Part shown: piece after piece, positions 53,098-61,023 of the stretch | How positions within the stretch are numbered: position 1 is the stretch's first letter | Layout: every line of letters begins with the position of its first letter | NCBI RefSeq assembly: GCF_000717645.1 | Contig: NZ_JNZZ01000004.1 | Span: 248,001-312,000, forward strand | Direction: 5' to 3' | Origin: Streptomyces californicus | Lineage (GTDB): Bacteria > Actinomycetota > Actinomycetes > Streptomycetales > Streptomycetaceae | DNA: 64,000 nucleotides | Position numbers and translations under genes: made by a program | The notes under the pieces: generated by a model | The model's input: the letters and a program-made list of their open reading frames with translations, nothing else | The model's database searches: none | What the model was told of the DNA's origin: nothing

Positions 53098-53592
53098 TCA
53101 GTACCCCTGCCCCGCCAGGAAGGACGCGAAGTCCAGCGCCAGGGAGCGGCTCTCGGAGACGTTCGCCTCCCCGCCCTCGCCCTCCTCGTCGACCAGGACG
53201 AACACGCAGACGTCCCGCGCCGCCCGGACGACCCACATGGCGCGGTCGCCGTTCCGCAGCAGCGCCAGCTCCAGCTCGCTGCCGGTGACGGCGTCGGAGA
53301 TCAGCTCGCGGCTCTCGCGCTGCCAGGGGACGCCCGCGATGCGCAGGCCCCTCGGGTGGACGGCCTCCTCGCACACCGTGCACAGGGCCTCGACGTCGTC
53401 CGGGTCCCCGTCACCCGGGCCGCCCGCCATGGCCCGGAAGTACGGCCACCCGTCCTCGTCGCCGCGCCCCGCGACGGCGAAGAACCCCGCCTCGGCGGAG
53501 AACGCGGCGGCGGCCCGCACGGGCGACCGCGTCTCGCCGAGGGCCAGATGCGTACGGAGGGTCTCGCCCCACTGTTCGGTCACCGGGGTCAT
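53098..53592 (-). CDS. Unknown protein
   Basis: Encodes 164 residues. EALCTVCEEAVHP has a C-x-x-C; AVTGSELELALLRNGDRAMWVVRAARDVCVFVLVDEE suggests a beta-rich core. Possibly an Asp/Glu-rich small sensor. No family recognised. Transcribed away from the downstream small gene with a shared 270-base upstream gap containing a CCGTACG-rich stretch. Confidence 0.6.
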   Translation of the reverse strand: MTPVTEQWGETLRTHLALGETRSPVRAAAAFSAEAGFFAVAGRGDEDGWPYFRAMAGGPGDGDPDDVEALCTVCEEAVHPRGLRIAGVPWQRESRELISDAVTGSELELALLRNGDRAMWVVRAARDVCVFVLVDEEGEGGEANVSESRSLALDFASFLAGQGY

Positions 53593-53867
53593 CGGTGCCT
53601 CCTTTCGTCGACTGCCACTCGGCGCAGCATCTCCTGCCCGGGTATTCCCCGGTCAGACGGGCCCGCGCGCACACGTCCGGGTGGGCCCGCCCGGGCCCGT
53701 ACGGAACGCCGCCCGTACGGTCCCGGACCGTACCCCGTACGTCCGTCGGATTCAGCGGCCGGGCACGGGGCACACGTGGCAGGCACCACCGCCGGACGAC
53801 ACCGGACGACACCCGAGACCCACGAAGCCGACAACCGCAAGCCACCGCACCAGGACAAGGAATCGCC

Positions 53868-54110
53868 ATGATGGTCGTAGGAATCGTCGCTGTCTGCGTC
53901 GTTCTCGCCGTACTCGCCTTCTTCGTACCGCGCCTCTCCCGCCGCCCGGAGCGCGGCACCCAGCGCACCCTGGGCCTGGGCTCCCGCGCCGGCGGCAAGG
54001 CCCCCGGGGTGCTCGGCCGCCTCTTCAGCAAGCCGTTCCGCAGCAGCTCCAAGGCCGTCGGCCGCAGCGGCTCGGCCGGTCGCCGGGCCCGGAGCCACAT
54101 GCCGTTCTGA
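53868..54110 (+). CDS. Small basic membrane protein (DUF6411-like)
   Basis: Encodes 80 residues from ATG 53868 (or 53871) with AAGGA 8 bases upstream. One membrane helix (about 3-23) is followed by an arginine-rich tail with FVPRLSRRPERGTQRTLGLG and SRAGGKAPGVLGRLFSKPF, ending RARSHMPF. I associate this pattern with the Streptomyces DUF6411 family. Function unknown. Confidence 0.7.
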   Translation: MMVVGIVAVCVVLAVLAFFVPRLSRRPERGTQRTLGLGSRAGGKAPGVLGRLFSKPFRSSSKAVGRSGSAGRRARSHMPF

Positions 54111-54167
54111 CCGCACGACGCGCGCACACCGGTCCGCAGACAGAAGGCCCGGTGACGCACGAACGCC

Positions 54168-54203
54168 GAAGGGGCCCCCGGTCACGACGACGGGGGCCCC
54201 TTC
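54168..54203. terminator. Bidirectional terminator
   Basis: Arms 54168-54180 and 54191-54203 are perfect 13-bp complements with a 10-base loop, between convergent genes ending at 54110 and 54226. Confidence 0.85.
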
Positions 54204-54225
54204 CGCTACGGCCGCGAGGGCGCCG

Positions 54226-55215
54226 CTACCAGGCGAACGCCTCCGGTGACGGGCCCGGCCCCGGGAAGATCTCGTCCAGGCCCGTGAGCACGGCCTCCGG
54301 GAGGTCCAGCTCCAGGGCGCGCAGGGCGCTGTCGAGCTGGTCGGCGGTACGCGGTCCGACGATCGGACCGGTGACGCCGGGGCGGGTCAGCAGCCAGGCC
54401 AGGGCCGTCTCGCCGGGCTCCAGACCGTGCTGGTCGAGCAGATCCTCGTACGCCTGGAGCTGCGCCCGGGTGGCGGGGTCGGCCAAGGCGTCGGCGGCGC
54501 GGCCCGAGGCGCGGCGGCCGCCCTCGGTGGTCTTCCGGATGACGCCGCCCAGCAGACCGCCGTGCAGCGGCGACCAGGGGATGACCCCGAGGCCGTACTC
54601 CTGCGCGGCCGGGATGACCTCCATCTCGGCGCGGCGTTCGACGAGGTTGTAGATGCACTGCTCGCTGACCAGGCCGAGCGAGCCGCGCCGGGCGGCCTGC
54701 TCGTTGGCCTGGGCGATCTTGTAGCCGGCGAAGTTCGAGGAACCGGCGTAGAGGATCTTGCCCTGCTGGACCAGGACGTCGATCGCCTGCCAGATCTCGT
54801 CGAAGGGGGTGTCCCGGTCGACGTGGTGGAACTGGTACAGGTCGATGTGGTCGGTCTGGAGGCGCTTGAGCGAGGCGTCGACCGCCCGCCGGATGTTCAC
54901 GGCGGAGAGCTTGTCGTGGTTGGGCCACGCCTCACCGTCGGCGCCCATGTTCCCGTACATCTTGGTGGCCAGGACCACCTTGTCGCGCCGACCGCCGCCC
55001 TGGGCGAACCAGGTGCCGAGGATCTCCTCGGTGCGCCCCTTGTTCTCGCCCCAGCCGTAGACGTTGGCCGTGTCGAAGAAGTTCAGACCCGCGCCGAGCG
55101 CGGAGTCCATGATCGCGTGGCTGTCCGACTCGTTGGTCTGCGGGCCGAAGTTCATCGTCCCGAGCACGATCCGGCTGACCTTGAGTCCCGTACGTCCGAG
55201 CTGTGTGTACTCCAT
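54226..55215 (-). CDS. Aldo/keto reductase
   Basis: Encodes 329 residues from ATG 55215 with GGGGAG upstream. Catalytic tetrad: Asp in FFDTANVYG, Tyr in the same block, Lys in VLATKMYGN, His in YQFHHVDRD. YTQLGRTGLKVSRIVLGTMNFG and VIPWSPLHGGLLGG are family blocks of AKR12-like reductases. NADPH-dependent; substrate unknown. Distant from the TetR pair by 130 bases. Confidence 0.94.
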   Translation of the reverse strand: MEYTQLGRTGLKVSRIVLGTMNFGPQTNESDSHAIMDSALGAGLNFFDTANVYGWGENKGRTEEILGTWFAQGGGRRDKVVLATKMYGNMGADGEAWPNHDKLSAVNIRRAVDASLKRLQTDHIDLYQFHHVDRDTPFDEIWQAIDVLVQQGKILYAGSSNFAGYKIAQANEQAARRGSLGLVSEQCIYNLVERRAEMEVIPAAQEYGLGVIPWSPLHGGLLGGVIRKTTEGGRRASGRAADALADPATRAQLQAYEDLLDQHGLEPGETALAWLLTRPGVTGPIVGPRTADQLDSALRALELDLPEAVLTGLDEIFPGPGPSPEAFAW

Positions 55216-55348
55216 GGCTCCCCAGCCAACTCCTTCGAGTCCACTCCAGGCAAGCACCCCCGGCCCCGACCCGGCCAAGGAGCCGCCCGCTGCCCGCCGC
55301 GGAGGTTCCGGGCGGGCGGCCGGTGCCGGGGAGGCGGGTTCGGGGCTG

Positions 55349-55975
55349 TCAGCCGGTGGTCGGCCGGGATGCGTCGAGCGGGGGGCGGTGCCGGTCCACG
55401 ATGCCCTCGACGATTCTCATCAGGCGGTCCCCCGCCCGGTCGATGCTTCCGTTCTGCGTGCTGACCTGCGCGCCTTCGAGTACGAAGGTGATCTCGGCCG
55501 CGGCCTGCTCGGGGTCGGACAGCCCGGCCTCGGCGCACAGGCCCACCAGCCTGCGGGTCTGGTGGGCCTTGTGCTCCTCGATCACCTGCCGTGCGGGATG
55601 GGAGCGGTCGGGCAGTTCGGCCAGGGAGTTGATGAACGGGCAGCCCCGGTGCGAGATGGCCGGCAGCCCTTCGGCGATGAAGCGCGCCAAGCCCATGATC
55701 TGCTCCCCGGGCCGGCCGGGGTGTTCCGTCCGGACGCGGTCGAAGGCCGCCCGGTAGTCGGCGGCGACGATCCGCATCCACTCCGCGACCAGCGCGTCCT
55801 TGGTCTCGAAGTGCCGGTACACCGCCATCTTGGTGGTCTCGGCCTTCTCGGCGATCGCCTGGACGCTCACCCGACGGATTCCCTCGTCCCGGAAGAGCTC
55901 TTCCGCCGCGTCGAGGATGCGCTCGCGGGGCGGCAGTTTCGCCACCCTGCTCGGCCTGCCGGCGGTCGTTGCCAT
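55349..55975 (-). CDS. TetR-family regulator
   Basis: Encodes 208 residues from ATG 55975. The N-terminal helix-turn-helix (about 15-65) reads RERILDAAEELFRDEGIRRVSVQAIAEKAETTKMAVYRHFETKDAL (in separate blocks), as in TetR proteins. The C-terminal ligand domain contains FIAEGLPAISHRGCPFIN. It is divergent from the amidase gene with a palindromic site between them, so repression of the amidase and itself is likely. Confidence 0.93.
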   Translation of the reverse strand: MATTAGRPSRVAKLPPRERILDAAEELFRDEGIRRVSVQAIAEKAETTKMAVYRHFETKDALVAEWMRIVAADYRAAFDRVRTEHPGRPGEQIMGLARFIAEGLPAISHRGCPFINSLAELPDRSHPARQVIEEHKAHQTRRLVGLCAEAGLSDPEQAAAEITFVLEGAQVSTQNGSIDRAGDRLMRIVEGIVDRHRPPLDASRPTTG

Positions 55976-56051
55976 GGCTGCTCCGTGACGTTCACTCGGG
56001 CGTGGGGCCGACTCTCGCCCCATCGCCCCCAAGATACCACTCATACCCATG

Positions 56052-56087
56052 CGATACCGTTGGGTATCGTCAGGGACTCAACGGTAT
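56052..56087. promoter_or_regulatory. TetR operator candidate
   Basis: CGATACC-GTTG-GGTATCG (56052-56069) is a perfect 7-bp inverted repeat. A second arm pair ATACCGTTG (56054-56062)/CAACGGTAT (56079-56087) is an exact 9-bp inverted repeat that shares part of the first. Located between TetR (55975) and the amidase (56111). Confidence 0.7.
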
Positions 56088-56110
56088 TGCCTTTCCCGCT
56101 AGGAGCAGAA

Positions 56111-57568
56111 GTGAGAGTTGCCGAGTACGTGACCTATGACGCGGTCGGACTCGCGGAGCTGGTGGCCGCAGAGGAGGTGACCGCCGCCGAACTGCGAGCA
56201 GCCGCGCTCGATGCCACGCGAGCGGTCGATCCGCAGATCAACGCCGTCGTGGAGACCTGGCCGGCCGAGGACGAGGACGAGCCGCAGCCCGGCAGCACCC
56301 CGCTGGCCGGGGTCCCCTTCCTCGTCAAGGACATCGGAGCCGCCATGGCCGGGCGCCGCATGGAGCTGGGCAGTCGCCTCGCGGCCGGCCACGTCGCGCG
56401 CGCCGACTCGTTCCTGGCGCTGCGCCTGCGTCGCGCCGGGCTGGTGACGTTCGGGCGTACCGCGACGTCGGAGATGGCCTACAGCATCACGACGGAACCC
56501 GTGCTGTACGGCGCGACCCGCAACCCGTGGGACCCGGAGCGGAGCGCGGGCGGGTCCAGCGGGGGCGCGGGCGCGGCCGTGGCCGCCGGGGTCGTGCCGC
56601 TCGCCCACGGCACCGACGCCGCCGGCTCGCTCCGCCTCCCCGCCGCCTACAACGGCCTCTTCGGACTGAAGCCCACGCGCGGCCGGGTCTCCCTGGGCCC
56701 CGACGTCGACGAGCTGTTCAGCGGCCTGGCCGTGCCCGGCGGTGTCAGCCGCACGGTGCGCGACAGCGCGGCCCTGCTCGACCAGATCCGCGGCCCGGAG
56801 CCGGGCGACCCCTACGCCGCCCAGCAGCCGTCCCGGCCGTACGCGGAGGAAGTCACCCGCCCCCCGGGCCGGCTGCGGATCGGTGTCCTCGCCCAGGCGT
56901 GGGGCGGACGCCGCACCAGCGCACCGGTGGCCGACGCCCTCTCCCGTACCGCGACTCTGCTCGCCGACCTCGGCCACCAGGTGGAGGAGGCCGAGGTCGG
57001 CCTCGGAGTCGGCTGGGAGGAGTACGTCCTGGCCAACGCCCGTCTGTTCACGGCGAACCTCGCGGCCACGGTCGACGAGCTGGCTGCCGCCTTCGGCCGC
57101 CCCGTCGACTCCTCCACCCTCGAACCGGCGACCCTCGCCGGCTACCACTACGGGCAGCGGGTCGGTGGCACCCAGCTCGTCGCGGCTCTGGCGGTCCGCA
57201 ACCGGGTCTCCCGCAGCCTGGCCCGGTCCTTCGACGCCTACGACATCCTGCTCACCCCGACCGCGCCGGAGCTTCCCACGCCCCTCGGCGCCTATACCGA
57301 GAGCGCGCGGACGCTGGACGGCCTCGGCTGGATCGACACGGTCTTCGACCGCGCGCCGTTCACCATGCCGTTCAACATGGCGGGCACGCCCGCCATGTCC
57401 GTGCCGTTGACGGCCGACGCCGGAACGGGGCTTCCGATCGGCATGCAGTTCGCCGCCGGACACGGCCTCGAAGGCCGCCTCTTCCGCCTCGCCGGCCAGG
57501 TGGAACAGGCGAGCCCGTGGGCGGGCCGGATCCCCGCGGTGTGGGCGGGAAACACCACGGGCCGCTGA
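56111..57568 (+). CDS. Amidase-signature enzyme
   Basis: Encodes 485 residues from GTG 56111 with AGGAGCAGAA upstream. Catalytic Lys in [10 protein letters not shown], the Ser-cis-Ser-Lys loop in [16 protein letters not shown], and the Ser nucleophile in [11 protein letters not shown] are all present. Amidase family; resembles indole/acyl-amide hydrolases and AtzF-like enzymes. Under probable TetR control through the divergent gene. Substrate not inferable. Confidence 0.93.
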   Translation: MRVAEYVTYDAVGLAELVAAEEVTAAELRAAALDATRAVDPQINAVVETWPAEDEDEPQPGSTPLAGVPFLVKDIGAAMAGRRMELGSRLAAGHVARADSFLALRLRRAGLVTFGRTATSEMAYSITTEPVLYGATRNPWDPERSAGGSSGGAGAAVAAGVVPLAHGTDAAGSLRLPAAYNGLFGLKPTRGRVSLGPDVDELFSGLAVPGGVSRTVRDSAALLDQIRGPEPGDPYAAQQPSRPYAEEVTRPPGRLRIGVLAQAWGGRRTSAPVADALSRTATLLADLGHQVEEAEVGLGVGWEEYVLANARLFTANLAATVDELAAAFGRPVDSSTLEPATLAGYHYGQRVGGTQLVAALAVRNRVSRSLARSFDAYDILLTPTAPELPTPLGAYTESARTLDGLGWIDTVFDRAPFTMPFNMAGTPAMSVPLTADAGTGLPIGMQFAAGHGLEGRLFRLAGQVEQASPWAGRIPAVWAGNTTGR

Positions 57569-57601
57569 GGAGGGCCGCCTGCCGCCGCGCCCTCCCCGGG
57601 C

Positions 57602-57691
57602 TCAGGCGCCGAAAGCGGCCGACACGGCGACGACGACGAACATCAGCACGAGCACGGCCGCCATGATGCGGTTTCTGGTCTTCGGGTCCAC
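57602..57691 (-). CDS. Very small putative membrane protein
   Basis: Encodes 29 residues from GTG 57691: a basic N-terminus DPKTRNR then one hydrophobic helix (IMAAVLVLMFVVVAVSAAF). AAGG lies directly before the start, closer than ideal. A tiny Streptomyces membrane peptide is plausible, but nothing beyond the hydrophobic pattern supports it. It is convergent with the amidase gene and divergent from Uma2. Confidence 0.4.
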   Translation of the reverse strand: MDPKTRNRIMAAVLVLMFVVVAVSAAFGA

Positions 57692-57863
57692 CCTTCGAGC
57701 GTAACGGCTCCGCCCGCGGCCCCCGCGACCAGGCCCGGACCGCCACCGGGCCCGGCCTCCGGGGCGGGGTGTCCGCAGACCCGGGCGTGTCCGGCGGGCC
57801 CGGCCTATCGTTGGACCACGCGGCTGCCCGCACGCCCGTGCGGCGGCGGGGAGGAGCGGCACG

Positions 57864-58445
57864 ATGACCGTCGTAGACACCGACAGGATCGACATGGCCG
57901 ACATCGGCGACGAGCCCACACTGGACGAGATGTTCGCGTGGCTCGAACCCGTCCCCGAGGGATTCAAGGTCGAGATCGTCGAGGGGACCGCCCACATGTC
58001 GCCGCAGCGGGACACGCACTGGCGCATCATTCTGGCCATCATCAAGCAGCTGCTGCCCCGCTTCGCGGATGACCGGTTGCTCTCGGACGTACGCATCGAC
58101 TTCGGCGAGGGCAACGGCTTCGCCCCCGACGTGGTGAAGCTGTTCGACAGCGCGCGCAAGGACGGCCGCGGCCGCTGGCTCCCGGAGCACGTGGAGTTCG
58201 TGGCCGAGGTCATCTGCAAGGGCACGGCCACCTCGGACTACGGGCCCAAGAAGGAGGCGTACGCGACCGCCGGGGTCCCCGCCCTCCTCATCGTCGACCC
58301 GTACACGGGCCGCTGCCTCCTCCACTCGGAGCCGAAGGACGGCGGGTACCACAAGAAGCTCGTCGTCGACTTCGGCCTCGACGTCGATCTCACCGGCACC
58401 TCCCTGGACCTGGTCCTGAAGACCGACGCCTTCCCCCGCGACTGA
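57864..58445 (+). CDS. Uma2-family endonuclease-like protein
   Basis: Encodes 193 residues from ATG 57864. PVPEGFKVEIVEGTAHMSPQ, then FAPDVVKLFD and FVAEVICKGTATSDYGPKKEAYATAGVP, are the Uma2 blocks with the PD-(D/E)xK nuclease core. A basic linker and DPYTGRCLLHS end it. Uma2 genes are abundant in Streptomyces; function is not known. Followed by the strongest hairpin of the window. Confidence 0.92.
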   Translation: MTVVDTDRIDMADIGDEPTLDEMFAWLEPVPEGFKVEIVEGTAHMSPQRDTHWRIILAIIKQLLPRFADDRLLSDVRIDFGEGNGFAPDVVKLFDSARKDGRGRWLPEHVEFVAEVICKGTATSDYGPKKEAYATAGVPALLIVDPYTGRCLLHSEPKDGGYHKKLVVDFGLDVDLTGTSLDLVLKTDAFPRD

Positions 58446-58488
58446 CCTCCGCCGGACCCCGGCCGGCTTCCCGCCGGCCTCCCGCGTC

Positions 58489-58547
58489 CCCGTACGCGAA
58501 GAGGCGCCCTCCCCCGCTCCGGGGGAGGGCGCCTCTTCGCGTACGGG
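58489..58547. terminator. 27-bp perfect-stem bidirectional terminator
   Basis: Arms 58489-58515 and 58521-58547 are exactly complementary over 27 bp with a 5-base loop GCTCC. It separates the convergent Uma2 and MFS genes and is by far the longest perfect stem in the window. Confidence 0.9.
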
Positions 58548-58628
58548 TCACACAGCCCGTCGCCGGCGTCGTACGGGTCACGCGGCCGTTTCCGGCTGCG
58601 TACGGTTCAGGCAGCCGTCGCCAGCTGC
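58541..58628. repeat. About 30-bp repeat, three copies, including the MFS gene end
   Basis: Copies at 58541-58570, 58571-58599 and 58600-58628 begin GTACGG and continue with TCA (stop of the MFS gene on the minus strand at 58609-58607) and the last codons. The third copy is the true gene end; the other two resemble it with shifted or changed bases. Confidence 0.8.
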
Positions 58629-59941
58629 TCACGCGGGACGAAGCGGATGTGCGGGCGGCCCGGCCTGAGGTCCACCCTCAGGCGGAGGCCGCCGACGCGG
58701 GCGAGGGCGAAGCCGACCGCCAGCGCGGCGATCACCGAGATCGCGCCGCCGGCCGCGAAGCCGACGCGCGCGCCGTAGGTGTCGCTGATCCAGCCGACGA
58801 TCGGGGCGCCCACCGGCGTACCCCCGGCGAAGACCATCATGTACAGGCTCATCACCCGGCCGCGCATCTCCGGGTCGGCGGCCATCTGGACGCTCGTGTT
58901 CGCGGTGATGTTCGTCGTCAGCCCCAGCATCCCGATCGGCACCAGCAGGAGCGCGAACAGCCAGACGTACGGGGAGAGCGACGCGGCGATCTCCAGCAGT
59001 CCGAACGCCGTGCCCGCCGCCACCAGCATCCGCAGCCGCGAGGAGCGGCGGCGGGCCGAGAGCAGCGCGCCGGCCAGCGAACCGGCCGCCATGAGGATGT
59101 TGAAGAACGAGTACATGCCCGCGCCGCCGTCGAAGACCTCGTCGGCGAAGGCGGTCAGCCAGATCGGGAAGTTGAAGCCGAACGTGCCGACGAAGCCGAC
59201 CAGGACGATCGGCCAGACCAGCTCGGGGCGGCCCCGGACGTAGGCGAGGCCCTCGCGGAGCTGGCCCTTGGCGCGGGGCACCGTCACCGAGGCGTGCAGT
59301 TCGTTCGTGCGCATCATCAGCAGGCCGACGAGCGGGGCCAGGAAGGACAGGCCGTTGAGCAGGAAGGCCCAGCCGCTGCCGATCGTGGTGATCAGGACAC
59401 CCGCGACGGCGGGGCCGATGAGCCGGGCGGACTGGAAGTTCGCCGAGTTCAGGCTGACCGCGTTGCGCAGCTGCGCGGGGCCGACCATCTCGGAGACGAA
59501 CGACTGCCGGGCCGGGTTGTCGACGACGGTCACCATGCCGAGGAGGAAGGCGACCAGGTAGACGTGCCAGACCTCGACGACCCCGGTCAGGGTCAGAGCG
59601 GCCAGCGCGATGCCGCACAGGCCGAGCAGGGCCTGGCTGACGAGCAGGATCTGCCGCTTCGGGAGCCGGTCGGCTATGACGCCGCCGTACAGGCCGAAGA
59701 GCAGCATGGGCAGGAACTGGAGGGCCGTGGTGATGCCGACGGCCGTCGCGGAACCCGTCAGGCTCAGGACGAGCCAGTCCTGCGTGATGCGGGACATCCA
59801 GGTACCGGTGTTGGAGATCACGGCGCCCGTGGCGAACAGGCGGTAGTTACGGATCTTCAGCGACGAGAAGGTCCCGCCGGTCGTGCTCTCGTGGGTGGAA
59901 GTCGGTGCGGGGGCGGAGTCTGCTCCGGATCCCGTACTCAA
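58607..59941 (-). CDS. MFS transporter
   Basis: Encodes 444 residues from ATG 59941. Twelve hydrophobic helices and MFS_3-type blocks: NYRLFATGAVISNTGTWMSRITQDWLVL, YGGVIADRLPKRQ, NPARQSFVSEMVG, MRGRVMSLYMMVFAGGTPVGAPIVGW. Multidrug or siderophore export is typical. Lies downstream of the MarR gene in the same direction, so MarR-regulated efflux is likely. Confidence 0.92.
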   Translation of the reverse strand: MSTGSGADSAPAPTSTHESTTGGTFSSLKIRNYRLFATGAVISNTGTWMSRITQDWLVLSLTGSATAVGITTALQFLPMLLFGLYGGVIADRLPKRQILLVSQALLGLCGIALAALTLTGVVEVWHVYLVAFLLGMVTVVDNPARQSFVSEMVGPAQLRNAVSLNSANFQSARLIGPAVAGVLITTIGSGWAFLLNGLSFLAPLVGLLMMRTNELHASVTVPRAKGQLREGLAYVRGRPELVWPIVLVGFVGTFGFNFPIWLTAFADEVFDGGAGMYSFFNILMAAGSLAGALLSARRRSSRLRMLVAAGTAFGLLEIAASLSPYVWLFALLLVPIGMLGLTTNITANTSVQMAADPEMRGRVMSLYMMVFAGGTPVGAPIVGWISDTYGARVGFAAGGAISVIAALAVGFALARVGGLRLRVDLRPGRPHIRFVPREQLATAA

Positions 59942-60077
59942 AAGGGTTCATCTCCTCGGGCGTCTGCGGTGTTCGGTCCGACGAGGACGTGACGACGGGC
60001 GCTCCGTCGGCGGCCCGGGCGGACCGGACGGTGTACGTCAGGTCCGGCGGCGGGTCACCGTCGGCGCGCCCGTGGGG

Positions 60078-60518
60078 TCACAGGTGGGCGAGCTTCTCCA
60101 ACACGGGCGCGGCGGCCCGAAGCTTCTCCCACTCGTCCTCGTCCAGGCCCTCGGCGAGGTGGGACAGCCAGGCGTTCCGCTTGGTGCGGCTCTCCGCGAG
60201 CATGGCTTCGGCCTGCTCGGTCTGGCTGACCCTCTTCTGCCGACGGTCATCGGGGTGCGGTTCCAGCCTGACCAGGCCCTTCGCCTCCAGCAACGCGACG
60301 ATGCGGGTCATCGACGGAGGCTGTACGTGCTCCTTGCGGGCCAGCTCACCGGGGGTGGCCGAGCCGCAGCGGGCGAGGGTCCCGAGCACCGACATCTCGG
60401 TGGGGCTCAGCGACTCGTCGACCCGCTGGTGCTTGAGGCGGCGGCCCAGCAGCATCACGGCGGAGCGGAGGGAGCTCACGGCGGCGGCACTGTCGCCGTC
60501 GTGGATCAGGTCAGGCAT
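60078..60518 (-). CDS. MarR-family regulator
   Basis: Encodes 146 residues from ATG 60518. The winged helix (about 35-100) holds LSPTEMSVLGTLARCGSATPGELA and PPSMTRIVALLEAKGLV, with the wing PHPDDRRQKRVSQT; the helix before is typical. Probably represses the MFS gene 136 bases downstream. Divergent from the repeat-containing gene at 60653. Confidence 0.94.
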   Translation of the reverse strand: MPDLIHDGDSAAAVSSLRSAVMLLGRRLKHQRVDESLSPTEMSVLGTLARCGSATPGELARKEHVQPPSMTRIVALLEAKGLVRLEPHPDDRRQKRVSQTEQAEAMLAESRTKRNAWLSHLAEGLDEDEWEKLRAAAPVLEKLAHL

Positions 60519-60580
60519 GTTTGTTAGCGTAACTCATTACCCAACCTAAATACCACCCGGTAGTGCACGTGCGCACCATT

Positions 60581-60600
60581 ACTCACCCGAACGAGTGAGT
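60581..60600. promoter_or_regulatory. Inverted repeat in the MarR upstream region
   Basis: ACTCAC (60581-60586) and GTGAGT (60595-60600) are inverted with 8 bases between. A GCACGTGC palindrome lies about 15 bases to the left. These are candidate MarR binding sites. Confidence 0.45.
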
Positions 60601-60652
60601 TCAGAGCGGAAAGTGACGCGAAAGACGCGCCGGGGCGGGGACCCTGCTGGGC

Positions 60653-60952
60653 ATGGGATCGACAGTACTCAGCCTACGGATAGACGGTGAGCTGCTCGAC
60701 CGGCTCCGGCAGCACGCCGCCAAACGCGGAATGAGCGTCCAGGACTACGTGGTCCGGACGCTCATTCGCGACGACTTCGACGAACGCTTCACCGCGGCCG
60801 TCGAGGAGACGGAGAAGTTCTACGGCGACTCCGAGGAGACGGAGAAGCTCTACGGCGACTCCGAGGAGACGGAGAAGCTCTACGGCGACTCCGAGGAGGA
60901 GCCCGGCCCGGACGGCGGCGTGAGGTACAGCCTCACGCCGCCGGTCACCTGA
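60653..60952 (+). CDS. Ribbon-helix-helix-like protein with decapeptide repeats
   Basis: Encodes 99 residues from ATG 60653. An N-terminal beta-strand and two helices, TVLSLRIDGELLDRLRQHAAKRGMS then VQDYVVRTLI, form the RHH (CopG/Arc) DNA-binding fold. Three identical or near-identical 10-residue units EETEKLYGDS (first with F for L) follow, plus a partial fourth. A toxin is not adjacent. A 12-bp hairpin overlaps the 3' coding end. Confidence 0.75.
   Translation: MGSTVLSLRIDGELLDRLRQHAAKRGMSVQDYVVRTLIRDDFDERFTAAVEETEKFYGDSEETEKLYGDSEETEKLYGDSEEEPGPDGGVRYSLTPPVT
60803..60892 (+). repeat. 30-bp tandem repeat in coding sequence, three copies
   Basis: Units 60803-60832, 60833-60862 and 60863-60892 are nearly identical (one base differs between first and others). 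They encode the EETEKLYGDS decapeptide; a partial GAGGAG follows. Confidence 0.95.
60914..60942. terminator. Hairpin at the 3' end of the RHH gene
   Basis: Arms 60914-60925 and 60931-60942 are perfect 12-bp complements with loop TACAG. It lies just before the stop codon, inside the coding region, between convergent genes. Confidence 0.7.
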
Positions 60953-61023
60953 GAGGCGGCCTGACGCCGCCCGTCACGTGAACCGACCGGGGCCCCCGGC
61001 CGGACGGACGCTCACGCGCCCCG

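Noticed and set aside
56111..57568. Calling the amidase gatA of the tRNA-dependent amidotransferase
   Set aside because: It is a stand-alone gene under a divergent TetR regulator without gatB or gatC, and the C-terminal region does not look like GatA.
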